Source: Mycolicibacterium komanii (lineage in GTDB: Bacteria; Actinomycetota; Actinomycetes; Mycobacteriales; Mycobacteriaceae). Taken from it: DNA of 64,000 bases. The notes below the pieces were generated by a model. The model was given only the letters and a program-made list of their open reading frames with translations. It was not told the origin of the DNA and searched no databases. This document shows, in pieces, positions 57,421 to 64,000 of the stretch. The position numbers and the translations under genes were made by a program. Each line of letters starts with the position of its first letter. Position 1 is the stretch's first letter. The stretch is from NCBI RefSeq assembly GCF_001050035.1, contig NZ_CVTA01000001.1, positions 62,001 through 126,000 of the forward strand. Direction: 5' to 3'.

Positions 57421-58092
57421 TCAGGTGACGACGCCTCGCTCGGTGAGGTGCTCGATCAACGGCTCCGCACCCGCGGCGAGGTGTTCCGACATCTCGGCGC
57501 GGGCCAGGTTCGCGTCGTGCTGCTCCAGCGCAGCCAAGAGCCGCCGGTGGTGATCGTTCGACCTCTCCGGCCAGCCCGCGATGGCCGGATACACCGACTC
57601 CGGTGCGTACCGGGTGATCTGCGACATCAGCTGGGCCAGCTTGGGCGAATCCGCGGCCACGTTGATCGCACGGTGGAACTCGTGATTGAGCCGGACCGCC
57701 CGCTCGTCGTCGGCGGCGGCGTACGCCGCTTCGAGATCGGTCTGGATCTGCTTGAGGTCGCGCAGCTGCTCGTCGGTGATGTTGGCCGCCGCCCGCGCCG
57801 CCAGCTCACCACCGATGTAGGCCTGCACGTTGGACACGTCGGTGAGATCGCGTCCGGTAACCGGCAATACGACGAATCCCCGCCGCGGCTGCTGGGCGAG
57901 CAGCCCTTCGGCCTTCAACTCGAACAGCGCCTCGCGGACCGGCGTGACGCTGATGCCGAGGTCGGCGGCCAGCTGGTCCAGGCGCACGTACTCACCGGCG
58001 GCGTAGGTGCCGTCGAAGATGCGCTTGCGCACAAAACGGGCGACGTCCTCGGCGAGTTGAGGCCGGAAGGCGAATTCGGGTGCTGTCACCAT
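57421..58092 (-). CDS. FCD-domain GntR family regulator
   Basis: The 223-aa protein has a winged helix (VARFVRKRIFDGTYAAGEYVRLDQLAADLGISVTPVREALFELKAEGLLAQQPRRGFVV) and an FCD domain with RLNHEFHRAINVAADSP and DHHRRLLAAL metal-type histidines. ATG 58092 overlaps the acyl-CoA dehydrogenase stop as TGATG; the GTG 3 nt earlier is possible. It is the last gene of the operon 61236 to 57421. It probably controls that operon through the inverted repeat at 61289-61307. Confidence 0.87.
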   Translation of the reverse strand: MVTAPEFAFRPQLAEDVARFVRKRIFDGTYAAGEYVRLDQLAADLGISVTPVREALFELKAEGLLAQQPRRGFVVLPVTGRDLTDVSNVQAYIGGELAARAAANITDEQLRDLKQIQTDLEAAYAAADDERAVRLNHEFHRAINVAADSPKLAQLMSQITRYAPESVYPAIAGWPERSNDHHRRLLAALEQHDANLARAEMSEHLAAGAEPLIEHLTERGVVT

Positions 58093-59285
58093 CACACCTG
58101 ATAGTCGGCGAGCAACCGCTTGCTGATGATGTTCTTCTGGATCTCGCTCGTGCCCTCACCGATCAGCAGGAACGGCGCATCCCGCATCAGGCGTTCGATC
58201 TCGTACTCCTTCGAGTACCCGTAGCCGCCGTGGATCCGGAAGCTCTGCTGGGTGACCTCCGAGCAGAATTCGCTCGCCAGGTACTTCGCCATCCCGGCGG
58301 CGACGTCGTTGCGCTCACCGGAGTCCTTCAACCGCGCGGCGTTCACCATCATCAGGTGCGCCGCCTCGACTTTCGTTGCCATCTCGGCTATCTGAAACGC
58401 GATGGCCTGGTGTTCGGAGATCGGCTTGCCGAACGTCTGCCGCTGCTGGGCGTAGCGCACGGCGAGTTCGAAGGCGCGGATGCCCACGCCGCAGGCCCGT
58501 GCCGAGACGTTGACCCGGCCGACCTCGATCCCGTCCATCATCTGGAAGAAGCCCTGCCCCGACGCCTCGCCGAGGATGTCGTCGGCCTTGGCGACGTAGC
58601 CGTCGAAGATGAGCTCGGTGGTGTCGATGCCCTTGTAGCCGAGCTTGTCCAGCTTGCCCGGGATCGTCAGCCCCGGCGCGACTTCGCCGTAACCGACCGG
58701 CTTTTCGACCAGAAACGCGGTCAGGTTGCGGTGCGGTTTGTCGGCGCCCTCGTCCGTGCGGACCAACACGGCGACCAGCGTCGACGTGCCGCCGTTGGTC
58801 AGCCACATCTTCTGGCCGTCGATCCGGTACGTGCCGTCGTCGTTGCGGGTGGCGCGTGTGCGGATCGCGGCGACGTCGGAACCCAGCTCGGGTTCGGACA
58901 TCGAGAACGCGCCGCGCGTCTCCCCCGTCGCCATCCGCGGCAGGTAATACTGCTTCTGCGCATCGGTGCCGTGCTGGCGCAGCATGTAGGCGACGATGAA
59001 GTGCGTGTTGAGCACGCCGGAGATGCTCATCCACCCGCGGGCCAACTCCTCGACGCACAGTGCGTAAGTCAGCAGCGATTCGCCGAGGCCGCCGTATTCC
59101 TCGGGGATCATCAACCCGAACAGCCCCATCTCCTTCATCGCATCGACGATGGCCTGAGGGTAGGTGTCGGTCTTCTCGAACTCCGGCGCGTTCGGGATGA
59201 TCTCCTTCTCTACGAATTGCCGGACGGTGGCGAGGATTTCGTTCTGCACATCGGTCAGGCCGACCGTCTGGGCGAGCTTGGTCAT
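58092..59285 (-). CDS. acyl-CoA dehydrogenase
   Basis: The 397-aa enzyme has IPEEYGGLGESLLTYALCVEELARG, GAFSMSEPELGSDVAAIRTRA, YRIDGQKMWLTNGG, QQRQTFGKPISEHQAI and the catalytic glutamate motif IGEGTSEIQKNII, all standard. It is a homotetramer-type enzyme, unlike the two-subunit pair at 34436-36675. ATG 59285 overlaps the thiolase stop (ATGA). With the thiolase and SDR it makes a nearly complete beta-oxidation set. Confidence 0.9.
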   Translation of the reverse strand: MTKLAQTVGLTDVQNEILATVRQFVEKEIIPNAPEFEKTDTYPQAIVDAMKEMGLFGLMIPEEYGGLGESLLTYALCVEELARGWMSISGVLNTHFIVAYMLRQHGTDAQKQYYLPRMATGETRGAFSMSEPELGSDVAAIRTRATRNDDGTYRIDGQKMWLTNGGTSTLVAVLVRTDEGADKPHRNLTAFLVEKPVGYGEVAPGLTIPGKLDKLGYKGIDTTELIFDGYVAKADDILGEASGQGFFQMMDGIEVGRVNVSARACGVGIRAFELAVRYAQQRQTFGKPISEHQAIAFQIAEMATKVEAAHLMMVNAARLKDSGERNDVAAGMAKYLASEFCSEVTQQSFRIHGGYGYSKEYEIERLMRDAPFLLIGEGTSEIQKNIISKRLLADYQV

Positions 59286-60496
59286 GCGCCTACCCTTTCG
59301 AACACCGCAGCCAGCCCCTGGCCTCCGCCGATGCACATGGTCTCCAGCCCGTAGCGCGCGCCGCGCCTCGTCAGTTCGCGCGCCAGCGTGGCCAGCATGC
59401 GCCCGCCCGTCGCGCCGACGGGATGCCCGAGCGAGATGCCGGAGCCGTGCACGTTCGTGCGTTCGGCGTCCGCTTCGCCGAACTTCCATTCCCGCATCAC
59501 CGCGAGTGCCTGCGCCGCGAACGCCTCGTTCAGCTCGATCAGGTCGATATCGCTCAGCGTCAGCCCCGCCTTGCCCAGTGCCGCCTCGGTAGCGGGCACG
59601 GGTCCGATGCCCATGACGTTGGGCGCCACGCCGGCCGAACCCCACGAAACCAGGCGCACCAGCGGGGTCAGCCCCAGATCTTCGGCCTTCTCGCGGGTGG
59701 TCACCAGGCACATCGACGCGGCGTCGTTCTGACCGCTCGCGTTGCCCGCGGTGACCGTCGCCTCCGGATCCTGCTTGCCGAGAACGGGTTTGAGCTTGGC
59801 TAGCGATTCCACGGAGGTGTCCGGTCGCGGGTGTTCGTCGGTGTCGACGGTTTCCTCGCCCTGGCGGGAGCGCACCACGACCGGCACGATCTCTTCGGCC
59901 AGGATGCCGTCCTTTTGAGCGGCCACCGCGCGCCGATGCGAGGTCACGGCGAGTTCGTCTTGCTCCTGGCGCGATATGTCGTACTGCCTGCGCAGGTTCT
60001 CGGCGGTCTCGAGCATGCCGCCGGGCACCGGGTAGTTCCTGCCACCGGCGGTGGTGCGTCCGCGGGCCAGCGAGTCGTGCAACATGACGCCGCCCGATTT
60101 GGATCCCCACCGGATGTCGGTGGAGTAGAACGTCACGTTGCTCATGCTCTCGGCGCCGCCGGCCACCACGACGTCGTTGTCACCGCTGGCGACCTGCATG
60201 CATGCCTGGATGACGGCCTGCAGCCCCGAGCCGCACCGCCGGTCGACCTGCATACCGGGAACGGTGACCGGCAGGCCGGCGTCGAGCGCCACGACGCGTC
60301 CGATCGCGGGTGCCTCGCTGCTGGGATAACAGTGTCCGAGTATCACGTCTTCGACTGCGGCAGGGTCGATTCCGGTGCGCTCCAGCAGTCCCTTGAGCGC
60401 GGTGACGCCGAGGTCGACGGCGGTCAGCGACTTGAACATGCCGCCGTAGCGGCCGATCGGTGTGCGCACCGGTTCGCAGATGACGGCCTCGCGCAT
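59282..60496 (-). CDS. thiolase (acetyl-CoA C-acyltransferase)
   Basis: The 404-aa enzyme has the nucleophile Cys in DRRCGSGLQAV, NEAFAAQALAVM, His in GHPVGATGGRM and the second Cys in MCIGGGQGLAA: a canonical degradative thiolase. ATG 60496 overlaps the SDR stop as TGATG. It lies between an SDR and an acyl-CoA dehydrogenase in one operon, so it performs the last beta-oxidation step there. Confidence 0.9.
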   Translation of the reverse strand: MREAVICEPVRTPIGRYGGMFKSLTAVDLGVTALKGLLERTGIDPAAVEDVILGHCYPSSEAPAIGRVVALDAGLPVTVPGMQVDRRCGSGLQAVIQACMQVASGDNDVVVAGGAESMSNVTFYSTDIRWGSKSGGVMLHDSLARGRTTAGGRNYPVPGGMLETAENLRRQYDISRQEQDELAVTSHRRAVAAQKDGILAEEIVPVVVRSRQGEETVDTDEHPRPDTSVESLAKLKPVLGKQDPEATVTAGNASGQNDAASMCLVTTREKAEDLGLTPLVRLVSWGSAGVAPNVMGIGPVPATEAALGKAGLTLSDIDLIELNEAFAAQALAVMREWKFGEADAERTNVHGSGISLGHPVGATGGRMLATLARELTRRGARYGLETMCIGGGQGLAAVFERVGA

Positions 60497-61236
60497 CAGA
60501 CGTACCTCCCGCCGGTGACCTCGAGCACGGTGCCGGTCATGTACGACGACAGATCGCTGGCGAGAAACAGCGCGACCTTCGCGACCTCGTCGGGTTCGCC
60601 GGCCCGGCCCATCGGCACCTCGGCAAGTTTGGAGTCCCAGATCCGTTGCGGCATGGCCTCCGTCATCGCCGAGCGGATCAATCCGGGCTGAATCGCGTTG
60701 ACCCGCACGCCGAGATGGGCCAGTTCCTTGGCCGCGGCCTTGGTCATGCCGACGATGCCGGCCTTGGCGGCCGAATAGTTGGTCTGTCCGACGAGGCCGA
60801 CCTTGCCCGAGATCGACGACATGTTGATGATCGCGCCCCGCTTGTTCTCCCGCATGATCGGAGCGGCCGCCTTCAGGCCGTTCCACGTACCCTTCATGTG
60901 CACGGCGATGACTTGGTCGAACTGCTCCTCGGTCATCTTGCGAAGCGTTGCGTCGCGGGTGATCCCGGCGTTGTTGACCATGATGTCGAGACCGCCGAAC
61001 CGCTCCACCGCCGCTGCGACCAGGGCGTGGACGTCGTCGGCCTTGGTGACGTCGCTGCGCACCGCGATCGCGACGTCCTCGCCGCCGAGTCGCTTCGCGG
61101 CTTCCTCTGTGGCGGACAGGTCGAGATCGCCCAGCACCACCCGCGCGCCCTCGGCGATGAACCGCTCGGCGATCGCGTATCCCAGACCTTGTGCACCTCC
61201 GGTGACGACCGCCGTCTGTCCGGTCAACAGCGACAC
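60496..61236 (-). CDS. SDR family 3-oxoacyl/3-hydroxyacyl-CoA dehydrogenase-like (FabG type)
   Basis: The 246-aa classical SDR has TGGAQGLG, Asp in LGDLDLS (NAD preference), [15 protein letters not shown], the serine in [15 protein letters not shown] and VNAIQPGLI. Length and pattern match FabG and 3-hydroxyacyl-CoA dehydrogenases. In an operon with thiolase and acyl-CoA dehydrogenase, the 3-hydroxyacyl-CoA dehydrogenase role is likelier. GTG 61236 has GAAGGG upstream. It is divergent from the acyl-CoA dehydrogenase at 61389. Confidence 0.87.
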   Translation of the reverse strand: MSLLTGQTAVVTGGAQGLGYAIAERFIAEGARVVLGDLDLSATEEAAKRLGGEDVAIAVRSDVTKADDVHALVAAAVERFGGLDIMVNNAGITRDATLRKMTEEQFDQVIAVHMKGTWNGLKAAAPIMRENKRGAIINMSSISGKVGLVGQTNYSAAKAGIVGMTKAAAKELAHLGVRVNAIQPGLIRSAMTEAMPQRIWDSKLAEVPMGRAGEPDEVAKVALFLASDLSSYMTGTVLEVTGGRYV

Positions 61237-61288
61237 TTGATCACGCCCTTCCCCTGGTCAGGCCCGCCCGGGGCCGCGTCAGTCGAAC

Positions 61289-61307
61289 ATCATATTTCAT
61301 ATATGAT
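61289..61307. promoter_or_regulatory. inverted repeat ATCATAT-N5-ATATGAT, putative GntR operator
   Basis: Perfect 7-nt arms around TTCAT sit in the only AT-rich stretch of the 152-bp divergent region between the SDR (61236) and acyl-CoA dehydrogenase (61389). The FCD-GntR gene at 57421 ends the SDR operon and is the nearest candidate regulator. Confidence 0.55.
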
Positions 61308-61388
61308 CGCGCGAGTTCGGTGCGCAGCACCCCCGGCGGAACTGGCTTCGCGGCTGCCGAACGGAGACGGCCAACGAGAAGGAGCAGG

Positions 61389-62561
61389 ATGACGACGTCC
61401 GAAGTCAGCGACGAGGACTTCCGGGAGATCCTGGCGCAGACCCGTCACTTCGTGCGGACCGCGGTGATCCCCCGTGAGCAGGAGATCCTGGCCGGGGACC
61501 GGGTGCCCGACGACCTACGCGAACAGGCCAAGAAGATGGGGTTGTTCGGATACGCGATCCCGCAGGAATGGGGCGGCCTGGGTCTGGACCTGTCGCAGGA
61601 CGTCGAGCTCGCGATGGAGCTCGGCTACACCTCGCTGGCCCTGCGCTCGATGTTCGGCACCAACAACGGAATCGCCGGGCAGGTGCTGGTCGGGTTCGGC
61701 ACCGACGAGCAGAAGGGACGCTGGCTCGAGCCGATGGCCACCGGCGACGTCGTCGCGTCGTTCGCGCTGACCGAGCCCGGCGCCGGGTCCAACCCCTCCG
61801 GCCTGCGCACCAAAGCCGTTCGGCAATCCGATGATTGGGTGATCACGGGCCAGAAGCGCTTCATCACCAACGCGCCGACCGCCGACCTGTTCGTCGTCTT
61901 CGCCCGCAGCCGCCCCGCCGACGCGGACGGTGCGGGCATCGCCGTGTTCCTGGTGCCCGCCGACGCCGCCGGAGTCCAGGTCGGCACCAAGGACGCCAAG
62001 ATGGGCCAGGAAGGCGCGTGGACCGCGGACGTCAGCTTCGATGATGTGCGTGTTCCGGCCGAAGCGCTCGTCGGCGGCAGCGAGGACATCGGATACCGCG
62101 CCGCGATGATCTCCTTGGCGCGCGGCCGCGTCCACATCGCCGCGCTGGCCGTCGGCGCCGCGCAGCGCGCGCTCGACGAGTCGATCGAATACGCCGCGAC
62201 CGCCACCCAGGGCGGCACGCCGATCGGCAACTTCCAGCTGGTACAGGCGATGCTCGCCGATCAGCAGACCGGCGTCATGGCCGGGCGCGCACTGGTCCGC
62301 GACACCGCGCGGCAATGGGTCACCGGCGAGGACCGCCGGGTGGCGCCGTCGGCGGCGAAGTTGTTCTGCACCGAAATGGCAGGCGAGGTAGCCGATCTCG
62401 CGGTCCAGATCCATGGCGGCAGCGGCTACATGCGCGAAGTTCCCGTCGAACGCATCTATCGCGACGTCCGACTGCTGCGACTCTACGAGGGCACCAGCGA
62501 AATACAGCGGCTCATCATCGGGTCCAACCTCGTCAAATCGGCGCAGAAGGAGCGTGCATGA
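61389..62561 (+). CDS. acyl-CoA dehydrogenase
   Basis: The 390-aa enzyme has IPQEWGGLGLDLSQDVELAMELG, SFALTEPGAGSNPSGLRTKAV, WVITGQKRFITNAP, GTPIGNFQLVQAMLAD and the catalytic LYEGTSEIQRLIIGSNL. It is a standard homotetrameric enzyme. GAAGGAG precedes ATG 61389; the longer frame from 61320 has no such signal. It overlaps the SDR start at its stop (ATGA) and is divergent from the SDR-thiolase-acyl-CoA dehydrogenase operon. Together they look like one regulated fatty or side-chain acid module. Confidence 0.9.
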   Translation: MTTSEVSDEDFREILAQTRHFVRTAVIPREQEILAGDRVPDDLREQAKKMGLFGYAIPQEWGGLGLDLSQDVELAMELGYTSLALRSMFGTNNGIAGQVLVGFGTDEQKGRWLEPMATGDVVASFALTEPGAGSNPSGLRTKAVRQSDDWVITGQKRFITNAPTADLFVVFARSRPADADGAGIAVFLVPADAAGVQVGTKDAKMGQEGAWTADVSFDDVRVPAEALVGGSEDIGYRAAMISLARGRVHIAALAVGAAQRALDESIEYAATATQGGTPIGNFQLVQAMLADQQTGVMAGRALVRDTARQWVTGEDRRVAPSAAKLFCTEMAGEVADLAVQIHGGSGYMREVPVERIYRDVRLLRLYEGTSEIQRLIIGSNLVKSAQKERA

Positions 62562-63379
62562 GCAAGAGGCTGACCGACAGGGTCGCTTTCATCACCGGCG
62601 CCGCACGGGGTCAGGGTCGCGCGCACGCCGTCCGGATGGCCAGTGAGGGCGCCGACATCATCGCCGTCGACATCGCCGGAAAGCTTCCAGACTGCGTGCC
62701 GTACGACCACGCCACCCCGGAAGACCTCGCCGAGACCGCTCGGCTGGTCGAGGCCACCGGCCGCCGCATCCTCACCGCGCAGGCCGACATCCGCGACGCC
62801 GAGACCTTGAACGACGTTGTCGCCGAAGGGGTCGCAGCGTTCGGCCGCCTCGATGTGATCGTCGCCAACGCCGGGATCTCGCCACCGCAGGTGTGGGACG
62901 AGATCGCCCCGGAGGACTTCCGCGACGTGATGGACATCAACGTGACCGGCACCTTCAACACCGTGCGGGCCGGCGCGCAGCACATCATCGACGGCGGCCG
63001 GGGCGGGTCGATCATCCTGATCAGTTCCGCTGCGGGAATCAAGTTGCAGCCGTTCATGATTCACTACACCGCCAGTAAGCACGCCGTCACCGGCATGGCC
63101 CGCGCTCTTGCCGCCGAACTCGGCAGGCACTCGATCCGCGTCAACAGCGTGCACCCGGGCCCGGTCAACACCGCGATGGGCTCCGGGGACATGATCTCCG
63201 CGATCGGCAAGGTGATGGAGACCAATCCCCAGCTCCAGCACATGATGACGCCGTTTCTGCCGACGTGGATCCTCGAGCCCGAGGACGTCGCCGACGTGGT
63301 GTGCTGGCTGGCCGGCGACGACTCGAAACACCTGACCGCCACGGCCATTCCGGTGGATCAGGGCTCCACCCAGTACTGA
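62558..63379 (+). CDS. mycofactocin-coupled SDR family oxidoreductase
   Basis: The 273-aa SDR has TGAARGQGRAHAVRMASEGADIIAVDI, the N-terminal form typical of mycofactocin-coupled SDRs (TIGR03971), with an inserted segment after strand 2 (AGKLPDCVPYDHATPEDL) that covers the bound NAD in that family. Later come VANAGIS, ISSAAG, YTASKHAV and VNSVHPGPVNT. Such enzymes hold a non-exchangeable nicotinamide and pass electrons to mycofactocin. The maturation genes are not in the window. ATG overlaps the acyl-CoA dehydrogenase stop; a pathway alcohol is the likely substrate. Confidence 0.88.
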   Translation: MSKRLTDRVAFITGAARGQGRAHAVRMASEGADIIAVDIAGKLPDCVPYDHATPEDLAETARLVEATGRRILTAQADIRDAETLNDVVAEGVAAFGRLDVIVANAGISPPQVWDEIAPEDFRDVMDINVTGTFNTVRAGAQHIIDGGRGGSIILISSAAGIKLQPFMIHYTASKHAVTGMARALAAELGRHSIRVNSVHPGPVNTAMGSGDMISAIGKVMETNPQLQHMMTPFLPTWILEPEDVADVVCWLAGDDSKHLTATAIPVDQGSTQY

Positions 63380-63391
63380 CGAGAAGAAGCC

Positions 63392-63844
63392 CTACCGGAT
63401 GAACCGGACGATCGACTCGGCGACCGCGGCGGGCTTCTCCGAACCCTCGATCTCGATGGTCGTTGTCATCGTCGACTGCACGGCACCGTCGAGCTGGTCG
63501 ATCTTCGTCAGCTCTCCCCTGGCGCGGATCTTGGCGCCGACCTTCACCGGCGTGATGAAGCGAACCTTGTTGTAGCCGTAGTTGATCGCCATCGTCACAT
63601 TGCCGACGGTGTAGAGCTGGTGCGAGAAGTGCGGAAGCAGCGACAGCGTCAGCAGGCCGTGGGCGATGGTCCCGCCGAACGGCCCGCTTGCGGCCTTCTC
63701 CGGGTCGACGTGGATCCACTGATGATCCTCGGTCGCGTCGGCGAACAGGTTGACGCGGTCCTGGCTGACTTCGAGCCATTCCGTTGGACCGAGCTGTTCG
63801 CCCTCGGCCGCGATGAACTCGTCGAGGTCGCTGAACTTCTTCAC
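63392..63844 (-). CDS. MaoC-like (R)-specific enoyl-CoA hydratase
   Basis: The 150-aa hotdog protein has the hydratase motif FADATEDHQWIHVDPEKA (catalytic Asp and His) and GPFGGTIAHGLLTLSLLPHF, the standard MaoC/R-hydratase pair. It hydrates trans-2-enoyl-CoA to the (R)-3-hydroxy product. GTG 63844 has AAGGAG upstream. It is convergent with the mycofactocin-type SDR, 12 bp apart, and appears to be a single gene near the edge of the catabolic island. Confidence 0.9.
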   Translation of the reverse strand: MKKFSDLDEFIAAEGEQLGPTEWLEVSQDRVNLFADATEDHQWIHVDPEKAASGPFGGTIAHGLLTLSLLPHFSHQLYTVGNVTMAINYGYNKVRFITPVKVGAKIRARGELTKIDQLDGAVQSTMTTTIEIEGSEKPAAVAESIVRFIR

Positions 63845-63876
63845 TGCTTCTCCTTCGTACCGGCTGCGGGACCCGG

Positions 63877-64000
63877 CTAAAAGACGACGGTCTGGTTGCC
63901 GAATCGGATGATGCGATCCTCACAGTGCCACAGCACCGCTCGGGACAGAACAACGCGTTCCACATCCGATCCGAGCCGGATCAGATCCTCCACGCTGTGC
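63877..64000 (-). CDS. purU: formyltetrahydrofolate deformylase, C-terminal end only
   Basis: The minus frame entering from the right edge ends at TAG 63877-63879 and encodes [39 protein letters not shown]. This matches the conserved C-terminus of PurU (VERxVLxRAVxWHxEDRxxxxGNxTVVF), which hydrolyses 10-formyl-tetrahydrofolate to formate and tetrahydrofolate. Only 40 residues are visible; the start is outside the window. It is a housekeeping gene and may mark the edge of the catabolic region. Confidence 0.82.
   Translation of the reverse strand, partial: HSVEDLIRLGSDVERVVLSRAVLWHCEDRIIRFGNQTVVF

Noticed and set aside
58092..60110. 672-codon minus frame joining thiolase-region sequence to the acyl-CoA dehydrogenase
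   Set aside because: Only the part from 59285 on has acyl-CoA dehydrogenase motifs; the rest is an out-of-frame reading of the thiolase gene, so this is not a fusion.
1..64000. Possible mobile island ends, IS elements, tRNA genes or CRISPR arrays
   Set aside because: I found no transposase or integrase frame, no regularly spaced direct repeats, and no tRNA-like cloverleaf; the cluster may still be horizontally acquired, but the window does not show its edges.

Overview
The window looks like chromosomal DNA of a fast-growing mycobacterium (Mycolicibacterium-like). GC content is high, GTG starts and leaderless-looking starts are frequent, and the gene families are typical of that group: F420-dependent LLM oxidoreductases, FadD19-type acyl-CoA synthetases, paired heteromeric acyl-CoA dehydrogenases, a KshA-like Rieske oxygenase, P450s, a mycofactocin-type SDR and many TetR and FCD-GntR regulators. 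I see no transposase, phage gene, tRNA, rRNA or CRISPR array. The only housekeeping gene is the C-terminal end of purU at the right edge. This species-level reading is inference from gene content.

Almost all of the window is a catabolic island of about 60 genes. From left to right: (1) 1-10.9 kb holds an LLM gene and an acyl-CoA carboxylase subunit in divergence, then a five-gene minus-strand operon (Baeyer-Villiger-like monooxygenase, alpha/beta hydrolase, kinase-like phosphotransferase, SnoaL-like protein, LLM oxidoreductase) divergent from a Rieske oxygenase / thioesterase / acyl-CoA synthetase operon. (2) 10.9-16.6 kb is a self-contained cassette: TetR, flavin monooxygenase, P450, membrane protein and PF10118 protein. 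(3) 16.6-23.7 kb has aldehyde dehydrogenase/SDR, P450/TetR, and aldehyde dehydrogenase/CoA-transferase. (4) 24.0-28.4 kb is a probable insertion in the catabolic theme: a cyclase-ATPase signalling protein and a glycosyltransferase. (5) 28.5-44.2 kb has a molybdopterin oxidoreductase divergent from a non-classical thiolase, a hydrolase, a long minus-strand operon (enoyl-CoA hydratase, two amidohydrolases around a FadD, a two-subunit acyl-CoA dehydrogenase, then SDR and SnoaL), and SDR plus DapA-like aldolase divergent from a second TetR. (6) 44.3-46.8 kb has an MDR dehydrogenase and a TetR with two small membrane proteins. (7) 46.8-63.8 kb has thiolase, enoyl-CoA hydratases, two FCD-GntR regulators, three enoyl-CoA hydratases followed by three tandem acyl-CoA synthetases, and a second beta-oxidation set.

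The main signal I found is a recurring 19-bp inverted repeat, TACTGTAA-N3-TTACAGTA, in at least eight promoter regions between positions 557 and 50509, mostly between divergent operons. Two TetR regulators (20255-20890 and 43461-44204) have near-identical DNA-binding domains and each lies downstream of such a box, so they are the obvious candidates to bind it. The box ties scattered operons into one probable regulon for breakdown of a cyclic hydrophobic carboxylate or terpenoid/steroid-like compound: hydroxylation (P450, Rieske), ring oxygen insertion and hydrolysis (BVMO-like, alpha/beta hydrolase), alcohol and aldehyde oxidation (SDR, ALDH), CoA activation (FadD, CoA-transferase) and beta-oxidation. 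The substrate cannot be read from sequence. Neighbouring modules carry different operators of their own (11612-11642, 46370-46403, 50468-50489, 61289-61307).

Most operons are packed with 4-nt ATGA/GTGA stop-start overlaps, which fixes many starts. Several start codons were moved downstream of the obvious long ORF because the operator would otherwise lie inside the coding region.
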